A DNA stretch of 64,000 nucleotides from Tetradesmus obliquus (lineage: Eukaryota; Chlorophyta; Chlorophyceae; Sphaeropleales; Scenedesmaceae): positions 1,240,001 through 1,304,000 of the forward strand of contig CP126200.1 in NCBI GenBank assembly GCA_030272155.1, read 5' to 3'. The notes below the pieces were generated by a model. It made no database searches and was not told where the DNA came from. It saw only the letters and a program-made list of their open reading frames with translations. The translations under genes and the position numbers were made by a program. Shown piece by piece: positions 10,801-23,222 of this stretch; within the stretch, counting starts at the first letter, position 1, and every line of letters starts with the position of its first letter.

Positions 10801-13800
10801 ATGGCAGCTTTACAGCCACGCTCACTCGGAGTCCTAAGCAGATGCAGATGCAGCAGCAGCAGCACAGCCCGGAGAACGATCGGGCTGATCTCGAACAAAA
10901 CAGGCCACCACGTAATAGCACCGGGAGCCCAGCATAGTAGCGCATCACCTATAGTCCAGTTGAGGCCACGGCAACACAGCAGCAGGCTAGCTGCAGGTGC
11001 TGCCGCTGCTGTTGCTGCTCCAGTAGCAGCAGCTGGCGCTGCATCATTCCCTGCTTTACAAGCTGCAGTAGGGCCATGGCTGCCGTATGCAATGGCAGGA
11101 GCTGCAGCATGCTGCACGCTGCTGATACTGCTGGTGAGCAACGTGAAAGTGGTGCTGATGCACACATCAAAAAAGGCAGAGCCTCTAGAGACACAGCGGC
11201 AGCGCAGCGTCAGAGATGCTGCTGAGATGCTTCCTGCATGCTGCACAGGATGCACCCCTCATGCTGCTGCAGCTTCACCTGCGATTACTATGATATCAAG
11301 TGATGATTATGCTTCCCCGGCCAACAGCAGCATATCGTGTGCTGGCCCAGCACAAGCAGGCCTTCAATGCTGGCTGCCACACCCAGCCAGCTGCAACACG
11401 GCTTTTACACTCACCCACAAATAAACATCTCCTCTTCTGCACAGCAGACCCAGTTTGTGTTATCACTGCATGCCGTCGCTTGGTTGTCACTGTACTGGTA
11501 TGATAAGACAGTGGCGCTGTGCAGATGGCGCCCACCGCGCCCATCACGCAGCGCAGCCGCCTGTTGGATGCGACAAAGTAACCATAAACTCATCACAATC
11601 AGCAATAATCAACTAAGACTGCACTGTATTGTATCGCACTGCTTCTTGCAGATGGCGCTGGCGCCTACCGCAGCAATCACGCAGCGCAGCGCGCGCAGCA
11701 ACACGCCGCTGGTCGTGCTGGGGGTGCTGTATGGTGCTGTGCTGCTGGCCAGCTGGAGCCCCGACACGCTGCACCTGATGATGCCCGGCAGCCTGGAAGA
11801 GGGACTCAAGGGTGAGGCTGTTGCTTTGTCACCAGTGTACATGTAATGCTTTATGAGGCATCTTGACTGGGACAATGTTGTGATTTGTTATGTTGTGATC
11901 CGGGGTTTTGAAACGATAGCAATGGGCTTCAAAAGATTCTGTACGGTGCTGTGCTGCTGGCCAGCTGGAGCCCTGACACGCTGCACCTGATGATGCCCGG
12001 CAGCCTGGAAGAGGGGCTCAAGGGTGAGGCTGGTGCTGGGGTGTTACTTTTGATGTTTTATGTGCTGTTTGTGGTGTAATGTGTGTGTAGAGCCCCGACA
12101 CGCTGCACCTCATGATGCCCGGCAGTTTGGAAGAGGGGCTCAAGGGTGAGGCTGGTGCTGGGTTGTTACTTCTGATGTTTGTGTGCTGTTTGTGATGTAT
12201 TGTGTGTAGAGCCCCTACACGCTGCACCTAATGATGCCTGGAGGCCTGGAGGAGGGTCTCAGGGGTAAGCGCATACCTGTTGTAATTGCAGTTCACGTAC
12301 GCTGATTGATGTGATTGAGTGCTTTGTAGATTTTACAGGGATTGTGAGTAAGTAAGCAGAAGCAAAAGAAGCAAGAGCCACCTGTGTCACAACACGCTGC
12401 AATCATCCGCTGCGCAGGCGACTTGACCCTCACTTCCTCCCCACGCTGGGCAGCTCTGTTCGCACACTACCATCGCTAAACTGTCACATGCGTAATGCAC
12501 TATGCGCAGGCGGCTTCAACCCTCAGTTCTTCCCTACGCTTGGTAGCGTGATGGCGCTGTTCTCACGGCCCTTCACAACTCAAGGTGCTGCGCATATGTC
12601 ACGTTGCCGCACAGGCAACTCCGAACCCTCGCTTGTTCTCAACCTTGAGCAGCGATATGGGCCTGTCAAGCTCTGCTCCCAATGTACCGTCACTAACCGA
12701 CCTGTCACTGACTTTTCGAATCTGTCATTCTTGTTGCAGGCGGCTTCAACCCCCAGTTCTTCCCCACCCTGGGCAGTGTGATGGCGCTGTTCTCACGGCC
12801 TTTCACCGCAGCCTCCTTCCTGCTGCACGTGGCAGCCATCAACCTCATTGCAGCACGCTCTGCATACCTGGACGGTGAGCCAACAACTTTGCAGATCATG
12901 TATACTGCTGTGTTGCCAGTTGCAGATCGTGTATACTGCTGTGTTGCCAGCTGCAGATCGTGTCCACTGCTGTGTTGCCAGCTTTTTAAAGCAGTTTGCT
13001 GAGCATGTGGGACGGTAAAACCATGGCTGGCTGCTGCTAGTTGGTGTTGAGCTGTGCGCCAACTTTGGAAGCCGTTGCGCTAACTGCCTGCACAGTCAAC
13101 GAGGCGTCAGGAGCATGTAGTCAAGCTTACTGTGTTGCACCACTATCTGCTCCTGCTGCTGCTGCTGCTGCTGCAGGCCTGGTGTCGCGCGTGCCCACAG
13201 CGCACAGCATCCTGCTGAGTGCCGTGGTGGGGCCCCTGGGGCTGCTGTGCCACCAGCTGACCAAGGTGAGGCCCACTAAATTCATTGTGTATTTGAGTTT
13301 CAAACGATCAATGAACTGACTGCTTAGCAGCATGTTGACCAAGGTGCATGCGGTGGTGGGCCCGTTGGGGCTGCTGTGCCACCAGCTGACCAAGGTGAGC
13401 CTCAGCAATTGTTGCGTGTTATGTTTGGGTTTCATTTGATCAATGAACTGACTGCTTAGCAGCATGTTGACCAAGGTGAGTGCTGTGGTGGGGCCACTGG
13501 GGCTGCTGTGCCACCAGCTGACCAAGGTGAGGCCACCGCACTCAAATTTTGTTATGTTTAAGCTATTATGTTATGTTTGAGCTTCATGTGATCAATGAAC
13601 TAATTGCTGAGCAGCAAGTTGACCCAGCCGAATGCTGTGGTGGGCCCGTTGGGGCGGCTGTGCCACCAGCTGACCAAGGTGGGTGCTGCTGTGATGCAGC
13701 CTTGACCGTGCACCACGGCAGCTGCTGTACACCATGGCAGGTGCAGCTCCGCACTGACTGTGGCAATCAGGTACTGCAGAAGATTGCAATCCCACTGCAA

Positions 13801-14034
13801 CACCCCTAGAAATGGCAGCTTTTGCCCAGGTCACACAACAGCTTGCGCTGCTGCTTCTGCTTCTGCTGCTGCCGGCGCTGCTGCTGCTGCTGCTGCTGCC
13901 GCTGCTGCTGCTGCTGCTGCCAGGGCACCTACTCGCTGCTAGCTGCGCTGACCGGCAAGGACCTGCGGCCTGCTGCGCGGCCCGTGGCTGAGAAGAGCGG
14001 AACCGGCACCATCACTATCATGCCCTACGAGTAA
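10801..14034 (+). CDS. ABA4: ABA4-like (DUF4281) plastid membrane protein, neoxanthin-synthesis related
   Basis: Five exons, all in phase: 10801..11133, 11652..11811, 12740..12874, 13177..13265, 13924..14034; 275 aa. Residues 1 to ~75 are rich in Ser, Arg and Ala with few acidic residues, as in a chloroplast transit peptide. The rest matches the ABA4 family along its length: TLLILLMALAPTAAITQRS, VVLGVLYGAVLLASWSPDTL, MALFSRPFTAASFLLHVAA, NLIAARSAYLDGL, AHSILLSAVVGPLGLLCHQL; about four TM segments are seen. Plant ABA4 is needed to make neoxanthin from violaxanthin in plastids and is also reported as a singlet-oxygen-responsive thylakoid protein; a shared role here is inferred. Introns contain truncated copies of exon 2 (11941-12029, 12091-12150, 12210-12267), exon 3 and exon 4 edges. 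The start is the first ATG of the transit-peptide exon. Confidence 0.9.
11941..12267 (+). repeat. Three truncated copies of ABA4 exon 2 3' end, each with a donor
   Basis: Copies at about 11941-12029, 12091-12150 and 12210-12267 repeat the LHLMMPG(S/G)LEEGL coding end of exon 2 followed by GTGAGG or GTAAGC, each 5'-truncated by a different amount. They lack an upstream acceptor-linked exon start, so they can only act as alternative 5' splice sites or be inert. Similar copies flank exon 3 (12413-12475, 12507-12590, upstream) and exon 4 (13352-13395, 13487-13527, 13638-13680, downstream). Confidence 0.85.
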
Positions 14035-14075
14035 AAAGAAGGACAAACGGAACAGGCAACTGGCTGCTGATGACG

Positions 14076-14108
14076 GCCTAGCAATAGGCCGGCGGCCTAT
14101 TGCTAGGC
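14076..14108. repeat. Perfect 15-bp inverted repeat with 3-base loop
   Basis: Arms GCCTAGCAATAGGCC (14076-14090) and GGCCTATTGCTAGGC (14094-14108) flank a ggc loop, 42 bases after the ABA4-like stop codon. It would form a very stable hairpin in the 3' UTR. A truncated copy of the last ABA4 exon follows at about 14120-14188. It may be a 3'-end or RNA-stability element, or a duplication scar. Confidence 0.8.
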
Positions 14109-16438
14109 TGCTGCAACCTGATGCTGCAGTACGTGCTGCGCGGCCCGTTGCTGAAAAGAGCGGCAGTGGCACCATCATGTTCTACGCGTCTCGTTATCTC
14201 CCTGTTGTTGCTGCATGCTGTACGGAGTCTGGCGTCGCTGCTGCTGCAGCATTTCCTGCAGCTTGCAACATAACAATTGTTGATTGTCTGGTCAAGGAGT
14301 GGCGCTGCAGTGCCACACAGCTATGACAGCAGTTGCCCTGTAGATACGTGTACAGCGGGCTTCGGTGTTCAGCTCTGCCTCTGCACATACAGCATGATGC
14401 CAAGTCCTGTTTATGTGTGTGTTCTGGATCACGTGTTCTTGTTTGGTGTCCTCCAGTGCATATGTTCGCATCATCATTAGAGTGGCATTTACGCACAGCA
14501 GATATCGGTGTAGCATGCTTATGCCCGCATTCAGCATCATCATAGGCCGGCAGCCCAAGCACTGCACTGCGTGTGATGTCAAGATTTCTGTTGGATGTGT
14601 GCAGGCGTGCTTTGCTGCTGCTGTTGTTATGGTTTGCGTCAGTGCAGCAGGCTTAGCAGCACTGCGCAGCATCCAGCTGCTGCAAGGTCTGTTTACAGGA
14701 TTCACGTTGTCATTTTGTTGAGGCAGGACAGTTTGCGCCTCATTTCATCAGCGACATTGGGCACCCGGCGGCAGTGGCAGTAGTGTGTTCTGGTTTTACA
14801 GCATTCCAGCATGCAACGCAAGTGTTTGCTGGAAGTATGAGTGTGCAGATTGCAGCAGTTTTGCACAGCTGTCATCGTGCAAGGTATTGACTGTGCAGGT
14901 TTTTTTCTTCGACCGGGCACAGATCTTGCCTTGTGGCACGTCCAAGGTTGTGGACTGTCTGATTGTGCAGCTGCTGCACTGGCTTCATGGCTGCCACATT
15001 CTTTGTGCAACTGCTGTAGTGTGAGGGGAATCGCGAGGGCAATGCATGGCAGGGAGTGGCTGCTGCAGGGCTGGGTTGCAGCAAGTGTCATAACGTTGTT
15101 ATTAAATGGCAAGGCACGGTTTGACTCGCCAGGTGCAGTGGGGTGTTATACCCTCTCACACATACCCCTTGCATGGATGGTTTGTGTAGATGGCCGTTGG
15201 CAAAGTCAGCTATTTGGACGTGCCGTCAACAGGCATCGCTGCTGGGCGCTGTTGCAAGGCAGGGCTGCTGCTGCGACCTATGTGCTGCCTGGTGCGATCT
15301 TGGGCGCAGCCTGGTGCTGCATTGCTGCAGGACATCGTAGCGTGTTTGTTGCGGCGGTGTCATTGTCTTTTGTTGCACCTGCACCCGAGAGCCTTATGCA
15401 TTGTGAGCATTCTGACAAATCTGGTAGAAACTGATGCTGTAACAGAAGCTTTCATCAGATCCAAATGTAGGTTACCTCTAGCGTGAGCAAGACTTAGCCT
15501 AAGGGCATGTATATGCCCAGCATATTGGCAAGGGTGCGTTCTGCATTTTGCAAAGCACCACGTGCCCATATACAAAGCAAATGTGCTTTGCTGATGCCGC
15601 ATGGCAGTGGCCGCCACTGCAACAGTGCGGTGCTGTTTGGCCAGTAGCAGCTTGACTCCTGCCGCAGATCGCTTGAGGACCACCGACCAGCAGCACTGCA
15701 AGATCTTCTTGAGTTGGACAAGTGCAAATCCGTTTGTTACCAGGTCATGTACACAGTAAGCGTGCTGCTGCAAAACACACATGGGAAAAGCTATTATAGC
15801 CATGCCATTTTCTTGGAGCCTAGCGCTGGGCTTGCTCGCAAGCATTCAGTCAGATAAACAGTGCACATGCAACCATGCATTGACCGCAAACACCATCACA
15901 GGCATTATTGCTGGATACTATCCAGCCTGAGGCAATTTGATTCTCATCATGATGATCAGCATCATCATATGTTAGTACACCACACCGAAGCCCCCGCCCC
16001 ACACCGCACATTGCTTGCAGCGGCTTGTCAATGGTGGGTCATTTGCTGGCTGCGCACTATACTACAGTGCGCCGCACACGCGTCTCGTGCCAGTCCTGTG
16101 ACACTTGCTGTGTGTCACGCACATCTGTCGTGCACCGAACATGGCTGTATCCTGTAAAACATCTTTCCCCGTTGCCACCTTTCCCCGTTGCCAACGCTGG
16201 CAGCTTTCACAGTCATACATATACAGCGCTGCTTGATTGCAGCAAAAGCACCATGCAGGTATGGCTCACACACAGCTGGTGCATCCACAGTGCTTCCAGC
16301 GCAGTCATTACTTAGGCAGTAGCCTGAGCTCAGCACCCTTGTAGCAGTTGGATACCGCCTAAGCAGCACCTCCTGCTCTATAACAGGCACACCCCACGTG
16401 TTTGACACACTTTGATATCATCAACTTAGACTGACCCC
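14109..16438. other. Convergent intergenic region
   Basis: This lies between the 3' ends of the ABA4-like gene (plus) and the lectin gene B (minus). At about 14120-14188 it holds a degraded copy of the last ABA4 exon. No recognised gene is seen in the remainder; open frames there lack ATG starts, coherent splice sites or recognisable motifs. Confidence 0.5.
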
Positions 16439-16596
16439 TCATCCCATTGCAGCCTGCTGAGCATTTGCCTGCTGTGCAGCGGCCTGCTGCATCTGCTGCT
16501 GCTGCTGCTGCATCTGTTGCTGCTGCAACTGTTGCTGCTGCTGCATCTGCTGCTGCTGCATCTGCTGCTGCTGCATCTGCTGCTGCATCTGCTGCA

Positions 16597-16640
<44 letters not shown>

Positions 16641-18895
16641 CCACCTCCCACGGCCATAGCACCACTGCTAACTCCTGTCACTGCCGGCTGAGATCCTTGC
16701 GGCACACAGATCGCAAAGCTGCACTTGGCTGCAGGTACCGGCGGCGGCAGCACAACCATTGGGGGCTGCTGCTGCACTTGTACTGGCACTGCCACAGGCA
16801 CAGGAACAGGCACATACACTACTTGAGGCTCTGCAGGGGTTTCATCTTTGCTGATGCTCATGCCTGCTGCCTTGCCCAGATGAGCCACAGCAGCAGCCAT
16901 TGCACCTTTTCCTGGGAAGCCCTCAGCAGCAGCAAGCTTGCGGCGCTTGTTATTAACATCGTCATCATTGTTACTGTCGTCATTGCCGTCGATGAAGGTG
17001 GTTGCACCTCCCATCATGCCGCTGCTGGCGTAGCTTGGCGTCAGGGGTGTGATGCTGCTGCCACTCATCATCATGCTGCTGCTGCCAGGCATCATAACAC
17101 TGCTGCTGCTGCTGCTGCTGCTGCTGTAGCTGGGCATGGGTGAGAAGCTGCTGCCGCTCACCATGCTGCTGCCACCAGGCATCATCACACTGCTGCTGCT
17201 GCCCCACATGCCGTTGCTCATGCTGCTGCTGCTGCTCATGCCGCCTGCTGATAAGCCGCTGCTGTATCCTTTGCCCATGCTGGTGAAGCTGGCAGCGGGC
17301 AGCTGGGGCTGCAGTGGGGCGCTGACCTGCACGCACAAGCAATACCATTTTTTTTAATTTAGAATCCTAAGTAAGACACTTTGTGAATGGCAAGGAAAGA
17401 CAGCAGAATTAGGCATGTGTTTTTGCCTGTCGGTTAGGCTTTCTTCTGCACAGCATGCGCGTCAAACGCTGGATACAAGTACGCCATGCAGCAGCTGCTG
17501 GGCTGGTGTGTCACCACCAGCAGCAGCAGCAGGGTACACACGGGCAATTACTGTACGACGTGAAAACCCTTGAAAGCTGCACAACTTGCACTTTGCACGC
17601 TGACCACCCCTTTGTCGTAGCGCTGCAGCAAACCCAAACCCTAAACGCTGGAAACCCCAAACCCGAATCCTGGATCCGCATCTGCAGGCTCTCACCTTTG
17701 GAGCTGGCGCCTCGCACCCAATGTCATAGCACTTCGAATTCAAAGCCTCAAGGACTCAACCCCAACCTCAAAACCCCAAGGACTCAATGCCATCACTTGC
17801 GCAGCCTTACCTGTGGTCCTGGCGCCTCGCAGCCCATGTCATAACACTCCGTACCGACATACATCGCGTACTTGACCGCAGCACTGTTCGTGTTGGCGAG
17901 CAGCCGGCCCACTTTCGCGCCCTGGCTGCCGATCGCGCAGCGCAGCGCGGTCGAGGCTGTAAATACGACGAGGTCTTCATTCGCGTCGCAAAGTGCTGTC
18001 ACGGGGTTGACCGGCAGCGGCACGGCCGGGGGCTGTGCCGGAACCGGTGCGGGCGTGGGCACGGGCCTGCATGTGCAGTTAGGGGTTAAAATAGATAGCA
18101 GCAGCAGAGGTGTCAGCAGGCGAGAGCAATGAACAGATCATTATGTGAACCGAACCCTGCTGTGGAATGCGATGGAAGGCATTGCATTTTAAGCTTGGGA
18201 TTGTATGTGTGTCTCAGGTTGAGCACCAGACTTCTGTGCTGCAGCGAGTGATAGCTCAGCAGCTGGCCGTTTATCCACAGCATTGCGTGCAGCGGAAGTA
18301 GTGTAGCTCAGCCCTGTGTCATAAACAAACACAGCTTGGTCAAAACATCTAGATGCACTCACACAGGTGTTGGCACCGGCACCGGCGTAGGGATGGGCCT
18401 GCAGGGCAGTCAGCAGGAAAACAGTATTTGTCAGTCAGGAACTGATGCAGCAAGGCACACATGCCAATCTCTCAGGTGTTAGTGGTGGCGTACACCAGGT
18501 GAGCACACCAATGTGACCCCTCTGCTACATGCATGCATGCCACATGGTGTTCACACAAAGGCAAGCGGGCAAGCCAAAAGGCGTCATGCAGAAGCTGCTT
18601 GACATACCAAGCTATGCTTCAAACATATTCAAGACCCGGGAACTGCAAGGGAAGTTGTGACTAAGATGTATGCAGGCATGATGCTGCAACCTACACTGGG
18701 GTTGGCACCATCACGGGGATGGTCACGTTAACCTACAATGCATAACATGCATGGCAGCAGACACACTCAATTTATGACTTTGAGCTCTGTGACACAGGCG
18801 GTCTCTGGCTTGGTTCACAAAGCACATGATGCTGGTGCATCAGCTGGTGACGTCTTAAGCTACGTCACAATGCTGTGCTGGTTACGTGGTGCCGC

Positions 18896-18950
<55 letters not shown>

Positions 18951-20784
18951 CTTCCATGGCTTATGCATTCACATTTCATGCGCAAGACGTTGCGGAGCTG
19001 ACTGCAACTGATTTCAGCTGCGTTTGGGTAGAAACCCAGCACGCCACTTACAGGAGTGGGGACTGGCACAGGCACTGGGATGGTCACATTGATCTGCAGC
19101 AAGCATGCAAGAGTCAGTCATTGTTGATCAAACAGATTCAAAGCCAACCGGCGCAAAGCAAACATGTATCAAGCAGGCATGCACCAGGCGCTGTGATTTT
19201 CTCCACACCAGTAGCTGTGTGCGCCGCGTTCGACCTGTTTGTCTGATATTGTAATAGGATAATAACAGCTTGTGTGATGAAGCAGCTTTGGGCTGGAAAA
19301 ACAGCGAATGACACGTCAGCTTGCCCATGGCAGTTGTGCATTACATCAAGTTGCTGGCTGAACAAAAGCATTGATCTGGCTGCAGCAACGTACTGGTGTT
19401 GGCACCGGCACTGGTGTGGGGATGTTGACGGTGACATTGACCTGCACACAAGCAGCATGAAGCCATGCCTTAGCTTGCTTTCTCTGAGTTGATTGATGAT
19501 TCATGAGCCGCTAAACACACTCCCTGAGTCCAAAGCGCACGCTTGCCATTTTAAGACCAACAATGGACTGCATTTTACCATGTATCACAAAGTCAACACA
19601 TGCTGCTGCTGCTGCTGCTGCTGCCGCTGCTGCTGTGTGTGTCAGGAGCTGGCAACCAGCTGCTGTCATGCGTCACAGTACTGCAAAACATGTTGAGGCT
19701 TGACTGCTCACCGGCGTTGGAACTGGCACGGGCGTAGGCACAGAGACGTTGACCTGCAAGCAGAAAGCCACAAGCAGCCTCAGCGGTACAAACAGCCGTT
19801 GCATGTTGCCAATGCTGAGACGGCGGTTAAGCAGCTAAGCAGTAGTACCAAGCCGGCACAGTGCTGTGTAACATCAGGCCTCAGCCAAGCAGCAGATTGT
19901 GTGCATTGCTTACCGGTGTTGGGACGGGGACGGGTGTGGGCACCTCCACAGTCACGTTGACCTGCGCATCAGCAGCATCCAAACAAGCAGATGTTCGAAG
20001 GTGTGGTTAATGAAATGCCTGACAGTCTTCTCATGCAATGGAAGCTTGCGCACAACACACCACCAACAGAGATACTTACAGTTGTGTACTGTAAATGCAC
20101 GCAGCAGACCCACGTCAAACAGCATGCAGAAAGATCAGGTGCTGAGCAGGAGGCTTGTTTTTCTGCATGGTCCCTGTACAAAGTTTGAACATGTCATAAC
20201 AGTTATAACATGTTGCGTGGCAATCGGGGCTGCATCGTCTGCGCTCTCACCGGCGTCGGCACTGGGACAGGCACAGGCACTGGAACCTTGTTTGTGACCT
20301 GCAGGCAGTTTGTCACAGAAATATCACAATTGCTGCTGAAAAAGGAGGGTCACGGACTAGTATCGCAACAAGCATTACTACACATGAGGTGTGCTGGCCG
20401 CATATGGTATCATGTGCTGGTCACATGCAAGCCATTACAGTTGCTTTGCCTTGCTCAAGCAGTAGTTATTGCTCACATTGACTGGTGTTGGTACTGGCAC
20501 AGGCCTGCACGACACGTACAGCAGCAGGGGCAGGTGCAGATTACAGAGTGCCGTCAGATGCTTCAAATGGTGTGAGTGATTACACCATGGTTTGCACATG
20601 TTCGCATGACACCCAAAACAGCAACATGCAGTGAGAGTCAGCATATTTCAGCAAGACTGCACGTACTGTCTTAGCACAGAAAGCACAGTAAAGAAAACGA
20701 AGACATTGAATTTCCGCCAGCTGAAGCAATGCAACGCTGCTGCTGCTGCTGCTGCTGGTGACGCTGCTGGTGACGCTGAACCTG

Positions 20785-20815
<31 letters not shown>

Positions 20816-21893
20816 TCTGTGCTGGTGCTGGCTGTAGCTGCAACAACACAGGCTGTGCGCTTGGCACCTCTGACGGCAGCACACTCACACAGGGGTCGGC
20901 ACAGGCACCGGCACAGGTGTGGGCACTGGCACCGGCGTGGGCACCTCCACAGGCTTAAAAGGAGGCTTGCTGGGGTTTGCCTGCTGCTCCGGCATCCTGC
21001 TAGGGTTTGGCAGCTCGATCTGTTTGCTGCCGGCCTCTGCTGCACCGCCTTTGATTGCTTTCTGGCAGTCCTCGATGGCCCAAATGAGCTGCAGCTTGCC
21101 AAGGCCATGCGCGCAGTTGCCTGCAGGAAACAAGCGCAACGAGAGGCATGGACTTGTCAGTTTAAAGCCAACTCGAGCAGCAACTCTGCAGCACAGATCA
21201 GCTGCAGCTTGCTCAGGCCATGCGCGCATTTGCCTGCAGGAAACAAGCACACAGGATGCATTGCGTTGTCAGTTCCAAGCATCGATGAGCAGCAAGTCTG
21301 AAGCACACATGAGCTGCAGCTTGCCATGCATACATTTGCCTGCAGGCGCTCACACACATGGCATGCAGATGCAAAGCTCCAGCAGTTTCAGGTTGTCAAC
21401 ACCAGCAATGCACAACAAAGGTTGAGTGTAACAATTAAAGGAGCACTGGCATGCCTCAGCTGCTGCCGTACCATACACAAGCCATGGCAAACAAGCCGCC
21501 GCGCCATCACAGAAAGTGATTGGATGCCAGATCTGCTGCTGCTAATGTTGTTGCTGCTGATGTTGTTCCTGCTGCTGCTGCTGCTGCCGCTCTCACCTGC
21601 GCCATCTCCTTTGAAGCCAACCACGTCTTGCTTCTGCATTCTGCGACTGTTGCTTCCGCTGCTGTTGCCGCTGTTGTTGTTATCCATATCAAGTGCATCC
21701 ACTGCCCTCACCTGCGCCATCTCCCTTGAAGCCAAACACGTTTGCATTATTGTGTTATCTGCTGCTGCTGCTGCGGCCGCTGCTACTGCCGCTATCGACA
21801 CTAAACCTAAACCTTTGCTCTCACCTGCGCCGTCTCCCTTGAACCCAAACACGTATGCATTGTTCTGCGGCTTGTTCACCCAGATGCCGCTGC

Positions 21894-21928
<35 letters not shown>

Positions 21929-22829
21929 TCACAACACTTGAGCGCTCTCACCTGCACCATCTCCCTTGAAGCCAAATACATACGCATTGTTCTGGGGCTT
22001 GTTCACCCAGATGCCGCTGCCGCTGCCCACCGCCACACTCTGCTTCTTGTTCGTGGTGAACTTCAGGAACTCGATGCACTTCCCGGTGCGAACTTCCACG
22101 CCGGTGACGTATTCGCTGTCACCCAGTGACAAGTGCTTCTCCGTGCCGCCTTTGCGCTGCTCGCCAAGCAACTGACTGTCAGCTGCATTGTAGCCAAACT
22201 GTACTTTGAGGCCGGTTACACAGCCGTCAGAGTAGAAGACATTGAGTTTCTTCATGTGCCATGTTGTGTCTCGTTCTCTCTGGCTGAATGGGGTCCCGCA
22301 CTTGCTGCTGCTGCCAAAGGGCTCTGACTCGCCCACAACAACAGCACACCATGCTGCAGCAGTGACAGCATCAGAGAAAATGAAGCGGTACACATCTCAG
22401 AAATTGGTTGGGTTGACAGAGCTCGGCATTCAGGGACCTTAAGGACCTTCTCTAATTGCAGTCAGTGCAGGTGCTGCATAGCTGCAATATAAATTCAGTG
22501 CATGCAGTCCTGTCGTGACATTTAGCATTTGCATGCTTTTGAAGAGTCAACGGGATCGAATGTGCCAGAAATCTTGCTGGTGAGCCTACGCGTGCCTGTG
22601 CCCTGCTGCTGCAGCTGCCATCAGGGGTGGTGCTGCTGAGTTCTATGCGCTGTGCAGCCACCTGCACTGAAATCTGACCAGCAAGTAGACACTCTCTGAC
22701 ACTGGTGCGCACACTTTGACACATGTTGTGCGCTGGCAGCCGCTGCAGGGTGCTGCAAGGTCATGGCAGGCTGGTGCTGAGGCATACACAGTGACAGGGC
22801 TGCTGAACTGACCAGCTGCTGGCTTGGTG

Positions 22830-22870
<41 letters not shown>

Positions 22871-23222
22871 CTGCTGCTGCTGCTGCTGGTGCTGCTGCTG
22901 CTGCTGCTGGTGCTGCTGCTGCTGCTGCCGTGGCATTAGGATACGTTCGTTGTGAAGTGGGTTTAATTGGCCCTGCTGACTAGCTTTCAATGGTGGGTGC
23001 TGAATGGCGCTGCAGCTGCAGCACCTGCTGCTGGTGCTGCAGCAGCAACACATGCTGCTGCTGCTGCTGCTGCTCGCAAGTCCGAGCTCCCATGCTGGCA
23101 CCAGCTGATGCTGCTGCTATCCACTCACCATCTGCCCCGTGGATACACAGCCCCAGGAGCACCAGCACTGCTGTCACCGCATGTCGAGCAAGCCAGTCAC
23201 TCCGCGCCTTTCTGCGCGCCAT
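16439..23222 (-). CDS. Secreted jacalin-like lectin protein with Val-Pro repeat linker (paralogue B)
   Basis: Thirteen phase-consistent exons (minus): 23222..23129, 22353..21952, 21120..20889, 20504..20477, 20298..20251, 19961..19914, 19753..19712, 19441..19394, 19093..19052, 18732..18695, 18398..18363, 18066..17811, 17326..16439; 733 aa. Residues 1-31 form an Arg-rich n-region plus hydrophobic core, a signal peptide. Residues ~32-190 resemble a jacalin-like lectin: CVTGLKVQFGYN, SLGDSEYVTGVEVRTGKCI, FLKFTTNKKQSV, NNAYVFGFKGDGAG, LGKLQLIWA. The linker (~225-352) repeats VPTPVPVPTP, one block per 28-48 nt exon. Residues ~353-438 form a four-Cys module (TALCDANEDL, LRCAIGS, GTECYDMGCEAP). The tail is Ser/Met/Gly-rich, then has VPVPVPVAVPVQVQ, a two-Cys motif and a polyGln C-terminus. 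Probable cell-wall or matrix lectin (inferred). It is paralogous to the gene at 25087-34350. Confidence 0.86.
21594..21951 (-). repeat. Nested series of truncated lectin-exon 3' ends with competing donors
   Basis: Downstream (minus sense) of the real exon end at 21952, three further copies end in donors near 21827, 21709 and 21594. Each repeats the VFGFKGDGAG coding end and GTGAG; copy length falls from about 67 to about 38 bases. The first also carries the preceding GIWVNKPQNNA region. Acceptor-side copies of the next exon start lie near 21230 and 21335. Confidence 0.85.
22826..22928. repeat. CTG triplet run in first intron of lectin gene B
   Basis: A long CTG run with GTG-type interruptions lies in the intron between the signal-peptide exon and the lectin exon. 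On the minus strand it reads CAG, so it is not placed as an acceptor tract for that gene. No coding role is assigned. Confidence 0.7.

Noticed and set aside
11941..12267. Extra coding exons of the ABA4-like gene
   Set aside because: The copies lack acceptors at their 5' ends and would duplicate part of a conserved region absent as a duplicate in the family.
14841..15434. 197-codon plus frame
   Set aside because: Begins with GTG rather than ATG and has no family resemblance or splice support.
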